This document shows, in pieces, positions 8,789-16,638 of a stretch of DNA of 64,000 nt. The number at the start of each line of letters is the position of its first letter. Position 1 is the stretch's first letter. The stretch spans positions 682,001-746,000 of the forward strand of contig NZ_JACSCH020000002.1 of the NCBI RefSeq assembly GCF_014451325.2, given 5' to 3'. Below the pieces are notes generated by a model that did not search any database, was not told where the DNA came from, and saw only the letters and a list, made by a program, of their open reading frames with translations. The position numbers and the translations under genes were made by a program. Source of the DNA: Streptomyces sp. CB02980. GTDB taxonomy: Bacteria > Actinomycetota > Actinomycetes > Streptomycetales > Streptomycetaceae.

Positions 8789-10519
8789 GTGATGGCCGCC
8801 GTCACCCGTGTGCCCTCAGTGATCCTCGGGCTGTGCTCGTACACGCACGACTCCTCCGCCGCTCTGCTGGTGGACGGGAAGCTGATCGGCTTCGTCGAGG
8901 AGGAGCGGCTCTCCCAGCAGAAGCACACCAAGGAGTACCCGCGCCACGCCGTCGAGTGGCTGCTGAGCGAGGCCGGGCTCTCCGCCGCCGACGTGGACGC
9001 CATCGCGTACAACTTCCAGCCCGCCCGCTACCTCGTCGAGTCCCCGGCAGCGCTGCGCCTGGCACTGTCCGCAACGACGCGCGACCGCGCGCTTCCGCGG
9101 GCTCGCGGCTTCGCCAAGGTGGCCATGCGCACCCAGCTGCGCACGCGCACCCTCGGACGGCGGTTCCCCGCCGCCCGCGTCTCGCCCGTCCTGCATCACC
9201 AAGCCCACCAGCTGGCGGCCTTCGCTGCGTCTGGGTGGGATGAGTCCGCTGTCCTCGTCGTGGACAGCCTCGGCGAGCGGCAGACCACGACCATCGCGCG
9301 CGGGCTCGACGCGCTCCGCCCTTCCACTCGCACTGTAGAAGCGATCAACGATCCCGCCTCACTGGGGTACGTGTACGGCGCGGTCACCGAGCATCTGGGG
9401 TGGCGCCGCGGTGACGAGGAGGGCACCGTCATGGCGCTCGCTGCCCTCGGCGATCCCGAGCGATTCCGGCACCTCTTCGCGTCGGCCGTCCGCACCACGC
9501 CGACCGGCTTCCTCCTGGACCCGGCCTACTTCCCCGCGCGAGTGCTGACGTCCGACTACCCGAGGACGTCCCGTCGTTTCGTCGACGAGACCTGCCCCGA
9601 ACGTCACCCGAGCGAGCCGCTCCTGGACGTCCACCGGGACCTGGCTGCGGCCCTCCAGGAGCGCACCGAGCAGGTGATGGTGCACATGGCCCGCCGGGCG
9701 CGGATGATCACCGGATCGCGCCGTCTGTGCGTTGGTGGCGGAGTGGCCACGAACTGCGTGAGCATCGGCCGGATCATCGAAGCCGGTGTCTTCGACGAGG
9801 TCTTCGTCCCGCCGGCCCCCGGCGACGCCGGGACCGCGATCGGGGCCGCCATCGCCGTGCACACCGACAGCCGGAGCCGACGGCCGGTGTCCGGTGTCGC
9901 CCGGGCCTGCTACCTCGGCCCGTCGTACCAGTACCAGGCCCTCGACCTCACGCCCTGGCCCGGGCTTCAGCAGAAGACGCTGGGTGTCGAGACCGCCGAG
10001 TTCCTCGCCGACCAGCTCGCCCACGGCACGATCGTCGGACTCTTCCAGGGCCGAGTGGAGGCCGGGCCCCGAGCACTGGGAAACCGCTCGATCCTCGCTT
10101 CTCCGCTGGAGCCCGGGGTCGTTGAGCGGCTCAACGCGACCGTCAAGTTCCGGGAGCCGTTCCGCCCCTTCGCCCCCATGGTCCTGGCCGAGCGCGCCGC
10201 CGAGTTCTTCACCCTGGGCCAGGAGGCGCCGTACATGTCGATGGCGTCCGGCGTGACCGACAAGGCGCGCGAACGCGTGCCAGCCATCGTCCACGCCAAC
10301 GGCACCTCACGCCTCCAGACCGTCACCCGGTCTCAGAACCCGTTCATGCACGACGTGCTGAGCGCCTTCGCCCGCCGCACCGGGGTGCCCTTGCTGATCA
10401 ACACCTCGCTCAACGTCAAGGGCAAGCCGATCTGCGGGACGCCGGCCATGGCCCTGGACTGCCTGGCCAACTCCGGGCTGGACGCCCTCCTGCTCGAAGG
10501 GTGGTGGATCACCAAGTGA
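8789..10519 (+). CDS. O-carbamoyltransferase (NodU/CmcH/TobZ family)
   Basis: A 576-residue carbamoyltransferase, full length for the family. The N-terminal Kae1-like domain has 'ILGLCSYTHDSSAALL' and 'FVEEERLSQQKHTKEYP' (residues about 11-50). The C-terminal YrdC-like domain has 'QGRVEAGPRALGNRSILASP' near 420-440, 'KFREPFRPFAPMVL', and 'NTSLNVKGKPI' near 537. The family moves a carbamoyl group from carbamoyl phosphate, through carbamoyl-adenylate, to a hydroxyl of a sugar or small molecule. The start is GTG 8789 or ATG 8792; both overlap the restored end of the hydroxymethylase gene. Downstream coupling is by GTGA. In this operon the hydroxymethyl group made by the preceding enzyme is an attractive acceptor. 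Confidence 0.9.
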   Translation: MMAAVTRVPSVILGLCSYTHDSSAALLVDGKLIGFVEEERLSQQKHTKEYPRHAVEWLLSEAGLSAADVDAIAYNFQPARYLVESPAALRLALSATTRDRALPRARGFAKVAMRTQLRTRTLGRRFPAARVSPVLHHQAHQLAAFAASGWDESAVLVVDSLGERQTTTIARGLDALRPSTRTVEAINDPASLGYVYGAVTEHLGWRRGDEEGTVMALAALGDPERFRHLFASAVRTTPTGFLLDPAYFPARVLTSDYPRTSRRFVDETCPERHPSEPLLDVHRDLAAALQERTEQVMVHMARRARMITGSRRLCVGGGVATNCVSIGRIIEAGVFDEVFVPPAPGDAGTAIGAAIAVHTDSRSRRPVSGVARACYLGPSYQYQALDLTPWPGLQQKTLGVETAEFLADQLAHGTIVGLFQGRVEAGPRALGNRSILASPLEPGVVERLNATVKFREPFRPFAPMVLAERAAEFFTLGQEAPYMSMASGVTDKARERVPAIVHANGTSRLQTVTRSQNPFMHDVLSAFARRTGVPLLINTSLNVKGKPICGTPAMALDCLANSGLDALLLEGWWITK

Positions 10520-11604
10520 AGATCGGATACAGCTTCTGGGGCTTCCTCGGCAACGGGATCACCGACACACCGGACGGGGGCCGCAGCCACCGCCGCCCTC
10601 TGATCGACGCCCTCCTCGACCGCGGGCACGAGATCGTCTTCCTGCAGGCCAACCGCGACCTGCTCGAAGCCGGCGACGACCTCGGCGGCGCCTACGCCTT
10701 CGACAGCGCCCGGCCGGACATCGACGTCCTGTTCCTGGAGTGGCGCTGGGCCGTCGACGGCCGCAACACCACCGCGTGCGACGCCGAGGACCACACCTGC
10801 GACCTGCATCGCCAGGCCGAGCTCATCATGCGGTACACCGTGCGTCGCGGGACTCCGACCGTGATCTGGGACAAGGACCGCAAGCTCCGACCCGAAAGCA
10901 TGTGGCGCCATTCCCCGCGTACCGCGGTATGCGAGGCGGCCCTCGAACCGACGCCAGGCGCACACCGTCTACTCTTCCCGGTCGAGGACCGCCTCCTTGA
11001 GCAGGCGGATCCGGCCGCACTGGCCGCGAAGCGCCAGGACATCGTGCTCGGGTACGTGGGCAACCAGTACGACCGGGACCAGCACTTTGACCGCTTCTTC
11101 TCCCCCGCCGCCGCGCGCTTTGATCACCTGGTCGCCGGCAAATGGTCGAGGACGAGCCGCTGGCCGCACATCCGCTTCCTCGGCAGGATCCCCTTCGAGG
11201 CAGCCCACGGCGTCTACGGCAGATCCTTGACCACGGTGCTCATGCTGCCCGAGCGATACGCCGCGGTCGGGCAGATGACGCAGCGCATCTTCGAGGCGGG
11301 CCACCCTCGGCCCCGCCTCCCGCCGGCCGGCGCGAGTGACCTCGGAGACTCACCTTGCGCACCATCACCTCCCACGAAGCACCCACGACCCCCTTGCGCG
11401 GGATCGCCGACACCAGCTGGCACACGCGCGGCGTGTGTCACGGCATGGACCCCGACGACGCCGACGCCACCTTCTTCCCGCTGCCCCGGGACCGCGAGGC
11501 CATCGACGAGGCCAAGACCCTGTGCGCCCAGTGCCCAGTGGTGCGCGACTGCTTCAACTACGCCCTCGAGAACAGCCTCAAGGAAGGCATCTGGGGCGGC
11601 CTGA
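10516..11604 (+). CDS. glycosyltransferase-like protein, C-terminus replaced
   Basis: It begins at a GTG overlapping the carbamoyltransferase stop. Residues 1 to about 260 read as a good protein: 'KIGYSFWGFLGNGI', 'GGRSHRRPLIDALLDRGHEIVFLQ', 'DVLFLEWRWAVDGR', 'TPTVIWDKDRKL', 'VLGYVGNQYDRD' and 'QMTQRIFEAG'. The ending resembles GT-B-like proteins in which an 'R-x-FEA' helix precedes the donor site. After about 11305 the frame turns into proline/serine-rich sequence that overlaps the WhiB-like gene in another frame, so the natural C-terminus is missing or shifted. The real product may end near 11310. Function is inferred only from the fold pattern and operon. Confidence 0.5.
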   Translation: MKIGYSFWGFLGNGITDTPDGGRSHRRPLIDALLDRGHEIVFLQANRDLLEAGDDLGGAYAFDSARPDIDVLFLEWRWAVDGRNTTACDAEDHTCDLHRQAELIMRYTVRRGTPTVIWDKDRKLRPESMWRHSPRTAVCEAALEPTPGAHRLLFPVEDRLLEQADPAALAAKRQDIVLGYVGNQYDRDQHFDRFFSPAAARFDHLVAGKWSRTSRWPHIRFLGRIPFEAAHGVYGRSLTTVLMLPERYAAVGQMTQRIFEAGHPRPRLPPAGASDLGDSPCAPSPPTKHPRPPCAGSPTPAGTRAACVTAWTPTTPTPPSSRCPGTARPSTRPRPCAPSAQWCATASTTPSRTASRKASGAA

Positions 11605-11981
11605 CCGAGTCGGAGCGCCGCCCCTGGCACGACGGCCTGCATCAGCGGATCGACTACAGCCGCGTGATCGCCGTCTTCAACGGCCGCGACGTTCACCTCA
11701 CTGCCGCCGAGCGCCACGTCGTCGTCAATCACGCCTACGCCCGAGGCTGGCGCGCAGACCGCCTTGCCGTGGCCCTGCAGGTCAGCCACCAGCATGCCCG
11801 CGACCTACTGACTCAGGCCGCCAACGCCGTTGCCGACCGCGACCGCTACCACGGAGTGCCGAAGTCGCGGAAGAAGCGAACGACGCGCAAGCCCGAGAGC
11901 AGCTCACCCGCGACCGTCAAGCCGGTGTCCCGCCCGGCCCGCACCGCCTCCCTGACCACCTCGCTCGGAAAGGCCGCATGA
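11355..11981 (+). CDS. WhiB-family iron-sulfur regulator with C-terminal extension
   Basis: A 208-residue Wbl protein. Four cysteines at 28, 57, 60 and 66 (C-x28-C-x2-C-x5-C) should bind a [4Fe-4S] cluster, and 'GIWGG' near 78-82 is the Wbl turn that contacts sigma factor. After residue 95 there is a helix-turn-helix-like 'LTAAERHVVVNHAYARGW...LAVALQVSHQHARDLL' segment and a basic tail, giving about twice the usual Wbl length. The start is TTG, chosen because GGAG lies 7 bases upstream. It overlaps the next gene by ATGA. Wbl proteins are common on actinobacterial plasmids and phages, and this one heads the mobilization block. Confidence 0.85.
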   Translation: MRTITSHEAPTTPLRGIADTSWHTRGVCHGMDPDDADATFFPLPRDREAIDEAKTLCAQCPVVRDCFNYALENSLKEGIWGGLTESERRPWHDGLHQRIDYSRVIAVFNGRDVHLTAAERHVVVNHAYARGWRADRLAVALQVSHQHARDLLTQAANAVADRDRYHGVPKSRKKRTTRKPESSSPATVKPVSRPARTASLTTSLGKAA

Positions 11982-13444
11982 GCCCCAACCTGTCCTTCGG
12001 CGCCATCCCCGACCTGCCCCTTCTCCTCGCGATCGGCGTTCCCGGTGCCGCTGCCCTCGCTCTGGCAGGCTGGAGGATGCGGCGCCGGGGCTCCATGCGC
12101 CGGATCCGACGGGCCGGCAGTCCATCGGTGAAGGTCGCGGCCGTAGCGGCCCTCGGCTGCACCGCCTACAGCGCGGATACGAGCTGGCGGTTCGCCGCCG
12201 ACTACCTCGACATGGCCGGCACCGCCGAACGCGCTGGCATGTTCGCCGCCGCCGAACTCGCTCTGTTCGCAACTGCCCTGATGGCCCGGCAGAATCTAGC
12301 TGCCCAGGGAGCGCCCGGTCTTCCGGGCACCCTGGTCTGGGTCATCACCGGGGTCCAGGTGATTCCCGCGTACGCCGAGAGCGGGCCCGTGGGCGGCACC
12401 GTCCGGGCCTTCGTCGGCCCGATCATGGCCGCGATGCTCTGGCACCTCGCCATGGGCATCGAACTGCGCCTGCGCACGCCCGGCGCCGCTTCCCACAGTC
12501 TCGTCGCCAGCCTGGGACGAGAGGTGCGCGAGCGGCTGCTGTCTCGCCTCGGCATCGCGGCGCGAGACCGCGACGCTGCGCAGATCACCCGTGACCGAGC
12601 CACGGCCCGCGCGGTCACCCTCGCCGCCCGCCTCGCCGAGCTCACCCCCCAGCGGCAGCAGGGCTGGCACGGTCGGCGACTCGCACGGCGTCTGTCGAAG
12701 GCGATCGGCCGATCCGCAGTCGGCACCGATCCAGCACAGCGGGCCGAACTCCTCGATCAGCTCGCCGCGCGCCGGCACGCACTCACCCTCGCTACGGTCC
12801 CCCTCCCCTCCCCCTGGTCCCCGCCACACCACGGCCAGGTCGCCGGCGTCGAACGGATCGGGGACCGGGAACTGACCGACGCCGAAGCGGGGACCGACAC
12901 CCGTGGGTACTCGGGACCGACGGGGACCGACAACCACCGGGACCGGGGACCGACGGGCGCCGAGCCGGGGACCAACAACCTCCGGGACCGGGGACCGTCC
13001 GACGCCGAGCCGGGGACCGACACCCACGGAGACCGGGGACCGAGCCTTGCCGAGCCGGGGACCGGCGCCCCCGCAGACCAGGGACCGACCGACCCCGAGT
13101 CGGGGACCGGCCCCGGGGACCGGGGACACAAGGTCCCCCGTCGGCGAAAGCCGACCACCAGGGCCAAGCCCACAGGCAGCAGCGTTGGCCGGGCACGCAG
13201 CCGCCCGGCCCAGCGCCCCTCACGCGAGCTGGAGGCGGCTGTCGAACAGCTCGTGAAGCAGGTTCAGCCTCACGTCCCCGCTCTGCTGGCACGGGACGGC
13301 AACGAAACCCTCACCCGAGTCCAGCTGCGCGAGATCCTCCGCCGCGAGGGCCTCCAGGGCGGCCGGAACGAACGACTCAGCCTCGTCCTCCAGCAACTGC
13401 GGAGCGAGGAGAGCAGCGCCACGACAAGGAGCACCACCCGATGA
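11978..13444 (+). CDS. membrane protein of the mobilization block (DUF2637/SpdB-like)
   Basis: A 488-residue protein. The first 175 residues have four hydrophobic segments (about 13-32, 50-65, 85-105 and 112-160), followed by a basic helical region, imperfect 15-residue repeats of the form AEPGT-x-x-x-x-DRGP-x-x (residues about 300-385), a basic 'PRRRKPTTRAKP' stretch and a C-terminal helix-turn-helix-like 'LTRVQLREILRREGLQGGRNERLSLVL'. The topology resembles DUF2637/SpdB proteins encoded on Streptomyces conjugative elements, where they assist plasmid spread. This assignment is by layout only. It is ATGA-coupled to the WhiB-like gene before and to the 63-residue gene after. Confidence 0.6.
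   Translation: MSPNLSFGAIPDLPLLLAIGVPGAAALALAGWRMRRRGSMRRIRRAGSPSVKVAAVAALGCTAYSADTSWRFAADYLDMAGTAERAGMFAAAELALFATALMARQNLAAQGAPGLPGTLVWVITGVQVIPAYAESGPVGGTVRAFVGPIMAAMLWHLAMGIELRLRTPGAASHSLVASLGREVRERLLSRLGIAARDRDAAQITRDRATARAVTLAARLAELTPQRQQGWHGRRLARRLSKAIGRSAVGTDPAQRAELLDQLAARRHALTLATVPLPSPWSPPHHGQVAGVERIGDRELTDAEAGTDTRGYSGPTGTDNHRDRGPTGAEPGTNNLRDRGPSDAEPGTDTHGDRGPSLAEPGTGAPADQGPTDPESGTGPGDRGHKVPRRRKPTTRAKPTGSSVGRARSRPAQRPSRELEAAVEQLVKQVQPHVPALLARDGNETLTRVQLREILRREGLQGGRNERLSLVLQQLRSEESSATTRSTTR
12881..13132 (+). repeat. imperfect 45-bp tandem coding repeats
   Basis: Five to six degenerate 45-base units encode 15-residue repeats (AEPGT-x4-DRGP-x2) inside the membrane protein gene. The units keep GCCGAGCCGGGGACC and GACCGGGGACC as their most constant parts. 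They are probably a flexible linker between the membrane domain and the C-terminal DNA-binding-like domain. Confidence 0.7.
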
Positions 13445-13632
13445 AGACCTGCCACCGCTTCGACGTCATCCGCAAGGGGTACGAGCGGGAGATCGGCTTC
13501 CTGAACGCCCACTCCCAGCGGTATGCCGGCAGGCCGTCTGCCAGGTCCAGTGCGCATCACGCGCTCTCGGCGAAAACCCGCATGGCCAGAGCCCTGAGCG
13601 GCCACGTCGAGCGTTGCCTCGAATGCGGTTGA
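13441..13632 (+). CDS. small unknown protein of the mobilization block
   Basis: A 63-residue basic protein starting at an ATG that overlaps the previous stop (ATGA). It contains two cysteines near the C-terminus (CLEC) and one near the start. I do not recognise it. The perfect overlap and its place between the membrane protein and mobilization genes support it as real. Confidence 0.6.
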   Translation: MKTCHRFDVIRKGYEREIGFLNAHSQRYAGRPSARSSAHHALSAKTRMARALSGHVERCLECG

Positions 13633-13717
13633 CCCAGCGAAACCGCAGCTCGCAGCCCCATCCCGATCCGGTGGCCCGGCGCCGCGCCGGGCCACCGCCC
13701 CACTTCAGGAGGCACCC

Positions 13718-13954
13718 ATCGACGCACCCCACAGCCGCTCTTCCGCTGCGACGACGGCCGAGGCAAGCGCCTGGGCGGACGTGCTCATCCGCCGGCAACT
13801 CCTGCACGCCGCAGTCCAGGGCCCGACCGGCCAGTGGCTCGTCCAGCACGAGCCCGACGGTCCCGTCCTTGTCCTCGCGGGACCCGCCGACGTAGTCGAG
13901 CTGGCCGCCGCGATTCAGCACCGTATCCGCTCCACGAGGCACCGAATCCGATGA
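13718..13954 (+). CDS. small unknown protein with likely ATC start
   Basis: An open frame of 78 residues with no ATG, GTG or TTG at its beginning. A perfect AGGAGG at 13707-13712 sits 5 bases before an ATC at 13718, and the frame then runs to a TGA that overlaps the ATG of the MobC-like gene (ATGA). The only canonical start is GTG 13781, which has no ribosome-binding site nearby and gives 57 residues. The product has a 'RRQLLHAAVQGPTGQWLVQ' stretch, 'PVLVLAGPADVVELAAAI' and a basic tail. Function is unknown. The coupling suggests a role with the relaxosome genes. Confidence 0.5.
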   Translation: MDAPHSRSSAATTAEASAWADVLIRRQLLHAAVQGPTGQWLVQHEPDGPVLVLAGPADVVELAAAIQHRIRSTRHRIR

Positions 13955-14592
13955 CGCACCCGTACGAGAACGACAACACCGCAGATCCCGGTCCGATCCA
14001 CAACTCGGTCTCGGGGCGAGCAAGTTATCCCCTTGGATACTCCGCCTTGAGCGGAGTATCCAAGGGTTCCCCCACCCCTCCGGGGCAGGGGAACGTCCGG
14101 CGCCGGGGGTCGCCTGACGAAGAGGCCGCGACCGAGGGCGGATCACGGCCAGGAGGACAGGTACGGGGCGCAGAGCATGCCGAGCCCGATCTCGTCCCGC
14201 CGACGAAACCCCGTACCCGTCGCCGCAAATACCAGCGCCGCCAGCGTCCCCACGTACGCAACACGCGATTCAGCGACGACGAGCTCGCCCGTGTGACCGC
14301 CGGCGCTGCCGCCGCCGGTCTGACCGTCGCCGGCTTCCTCGCCCGCGCCGCCCTCAGCGCCGCTCGCGACCTCGACCGAACCGCCAGCGCGGTCGCCGGA
14401 GAGCGAGAGGTCATCGCCGAGTTCTTCGCCGCCCGCCGCCATCTCGGCCACGTGGGCAACAACCTCAACCAGCTCACCCGCGCAATCAACGCCGGAGTGC
14501 ACCCGCCGTCGCTCGACGCGGTCCTCATTGCCACCGAACGGGCCGTCCAGCGCATCCAGCACGCCACCGACCGGCTCCTCGCCCAGAACTAG
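13951..14592 (+). CDS. MobC-like relaxosome accessory protein
   Basis: A 213-residue protein. The C-terminal half matches the MobC/BacterialMob family of relaxosome proteins: a ribbon-helix-helix-like 'RNTRFSDDELARVTAGAAAAGLTVAGFLARAAL' segment at about 107-140 and 'RRHLGHVGNNLNQLTRAIN' near 165-183, the family's conserved G-NLNQ-AR signature. The N-terminal 90 residues are low in complexity and are encoded by DNA holding two strong inverted repeats. These proteins bind oriT and help the relaxase nick. It lies 15 bases before the relaxase gene. Confidence 0.8.
   Translation: MTHPYENDNTADPGPIHNSVSGRASYPLGYSALSGVSKGSPTPPGQGNVRRRGSPDEEAATEGGSRPGGQVRGAEHAEPDLVPPTKPRTRRRKYQRRQRPHVRNTRFSDDELARVTAGAAAAGLTVAGFLARAALSAARDLDRTASAVAGEREVIAEFFAARRHLGHVGNNLNQLTRAINAGVHPPSLDAVLIATERAVQRIQHATDRLLAQN
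14030..14094 (+). other. oriT-like pair of inverted repeats
   Basis: Two adjacent inverted repeats lie inside the 5' part of the MobC-like gene. The first has perfect 16-base arms (14030-14045 and 14051-14066, beginning CCCTTGGATACTCCGC) with a 5-base loop. The second has 7-base arms GTTCCCC (14066-14072) and GGGGAAC (14088-14094). Such structures just upstream of MobC and relaxase genes are typical of oriT. The nick site cannot be placed from sequence alone. Confidence 0.5.
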
Positions 14593-14607
14593 GAACACAC
14601 GCCAGGC

Positions 14608-16332
14608 ATGATCCCCAGGATCCAGAAGCGCGGGCAGCGCACCCTCGGCCTCCTGTACTACCTGTACGGGCCGGGCAAGTACGAGGAGCACACCGACCCG
14701 CACCTGGTCGCGTCCTGGGACGGCAACGCCCCCGGCCCTGGGCGCCACGGCACCGCCACCCTCAAGCAACTCCAGCGGCTCCTGGACCAGCCTCTGGAGA
14801 ACATCGATGCCTCCGAGCGACCGACGAAGCACGTGTGGCACCTGTCCGTCCGCAATGCGGCCGAGGACCGACTCCTCTCGGACGAGGAGTGGGGCGCCAT
14901 CGCCCGCCGCATGGTCGCCGCCGCCGGAATCGACGACCCCGAACAGGGCGAGGCGGGATGCCGTTGGGCAGCGGTACGGCACGCCGACGACCACATCCAC
15001 ATCATCGCCACCCTCGTCCGGGAGGACGGCCACAAGCCCGACCTCAACAACGACGCGTCCCGCGTCCAGGCTGCCGCCCGAGCCGTGGAGGTAGAGCTGG
15101 GGCTGCGCCGCCTAAACAAGGGCGACGGCACCGCCGCGCAGCGGCCCACCAGCGCCGAACGCCACAAGGCGGAGCGTCAGGGGCGCGAGCGCACCGCGCG
15201 GGAGGAACTGCGCGAGACCGTGCGCCGAGCTGTCGCCGGCGCGACGAGCGAGGCCGAGTTCTTCGACCGGCTGGCCTCTGCCGGCCTGCTGATTCGCAAG
15301 CGAATGGCCCCGTCCGGGGATCTGCTCGGATACAAGGTCGCGCTCCCTGATGACCGTAACGCCGCAGGTGAGCCAGTGTTTTTCCCCGGTGCGCGGCTCG
15401 CACCGGACCTGTCTCTGCCCCGCGTCCGTGAGCGCTGGTCCGCCGGGCCTTTCGACCGCGAGCCCGCGAGCGCGGGGTCGCCAGCACATCCGGTGGCGAG
15501 CGGTCCGGCGTCGGCCCGCCGGCAAACAGCCTCGGCCGCCTGGCAGGCAGTGCTGATCGTTGAGAACGGAGACGACAGGGTCGTCGCCGCCCACATCGCG
15601 GCGGCCGGCGAAGTACTCGATGCGCTCGCCGAGACCTCCGCCGCACACACCCGCAGCGAACTGCGTGAAGCAGCCTTCGTGTTCGAGCGCGCCTCCCGCT
15701 CGCACGTCCGGGCCGAACGCGGGCACGACCTCGCCCTGCGGCAGGCCGCCCGCGAGCTCGTCCATAGCGGCCCTGCCCTCGGTCGCGGGGAAGACGGTGC
15801 GACCACGGCGATGGCCATCGACATGCTGTTCTTCCTGATCACCGCCGCCGCTCACTGGCACGCGAGGAAGAACCACGCCCAACAGGCCGCCGCCGCACAT
15901 CAGGCCGCCGTGCACCTGCGAGCCGCGTACGAGGCCGCTGCCACCCAGCCCCTCGGCGCGCTCTACCAACGCGGTCGGCATCTCGCCCGTACCGTGCAAC
16001 AGCGGCAGACGGCGTTGCTGCGCGAGGCGCTGCCACAACTGGCCGAGCAGATCCTCGCCGAGCCCGGCTGGTACGCGCTCGCGGCCACGCTCAGCGACGC
16101 CGAGGCCGCGGGCCACGACCCGGCCTCCTTGCTCGCCGAGGCCGCCGGGCGGCGGGAGCTGACGAGCGCGGATTCGGTCAGCGACGTGCTCGTGTGGCGG
16201 CTTCGCCGCTCCGCGGACCTGCCCGCCGACACCACCGACCAGGTGCCCGCCGGTCACGCCGAGGGGACGTTGACGCACCGTACGAAGGGATCGGAGCGCG
16301 GCCCGTCGGGAGCTCCGCGCCGCAAGAAATGA
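14608..16332 (+). CDS. relaxase/mobilization nuclease (MobA/VirD2-like)
   Basis: A 574-residue relaxase. The metal-binding three-histidine motif is 'HADDHIHI' with His125, His129 and His131, and 'GLLYYLYGPGKYEEH' near residue 12 is the N-terminal segment holding candidate catalytic tyrosines (YYLYGPGKY). The relaxase domain covers about 1-190, and the helical C-terminus is alanine-rich. The enzyme would nick oriT and lead a single strand into a recipient. No TraB/FtsK-type or type IV secretion gene is present in this window, so transfer needs genes from outside it or from a helper element. Confidence 0.9.
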   Translation: MIPRIQKRGQRTLGLLYYLYGPGKYEEHTDPHLVASWDGNAPGPGRHGTATLKQLQRLLDQPLENIDASERPTKHVWHLSVRNAAEDRLLSDEEWGAIARRMVAAAGIDDPEQGEAGCRWAAVRHADDHIHIIATLVREDGHKPDLNNDASRVQAAARAVEVELGLRRLNKGDGTAAQRPTSAERHKAERQGRERTAREELRETVRRAVAGATSEAEFFDRLASAGLLIRKRMAPSGDLLGYKVALPDDRNAAGEPVFFPGARLAPDLSLPRVRERWSAGPFDREPASAGSPAHPVASGPASARRQTASAAWQAVLIVENGDDRVVAAHIAAAGEVLDALAETSAAHTRSELREAAFVFERASRSHVRAERGHDLALRQAARELVHSGPALGRGEDGATTAMAIDMLFFLITAAAHWHARKNHAQQAAAAHQAAVHLRAAYEAAATQPLGALYQRGRHLARTVQQRQTALLREALPQLAEQILAEPGWYALAATLSDAEAAGHDPASLLAEAAGRRELTSADSVSDVLVWRLRRSADLPADTTDQVPAGHAEGTLTHRTKGSERGPSGAPRRKK

Positions 16333-16416
16333 CTATCGGCTCTGTGAATAGAACCTGGTCAGGGGCTTGTGGCACGGTCATGATGTATTGCACGACGAGA
16401 CGAGGGAGGACCACGG

Positions 16417-16638
16417 GTGTTTCACCGGATACGCCGGCGCCGCACGGACCACAAGATCACCGCGCTACAGCGCAGGCGGGAATCGCGGCGTGGCTGGCCG
16501 TCCAAGTGCCGCCCGTCGACCCCTGCCAGCCGACTGCAGTCGACGTGGGGCTGGCCACCGGCCCGACGGCCACGGTGGACGACTTCCTACCGGCGGATCT
16601 CCGGGTGCCCAGCAACGATCAGCTCGAGGGTCGCATGA
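16417..16638 (+). CDS. small basic protein, unknown
   Basis: A 73-residue protein starting at GTG with GGAGG 8 bases upstream. The first 28 residues are very basic ('FHRIRRRRTDHKITALQRRRES'), and the remainder is Ser/Pro/Arg-rich. The stop overlaps the ATG of the next small gene (ATGA), which supports translation. The second half looks poor as protein, so a frameshift into the frame of the next gene is possible. No function is recognisable. Confidence 0.4.
   Translation: MFHRIRRRRTDHKITALQRRRESRRGWPSKCRPSTPASRLQSTWGWPPARRPRWTTSYRRISGCPATISSRVA

Noticed and set aside
12881..13132. Regular repeats considered as a CRISPR array
   Set aside because: The repeats are degenerate, have no unique spacers and are in frame within a coding sequence, as are the repeats at 59775-59934 and 63019-63200.
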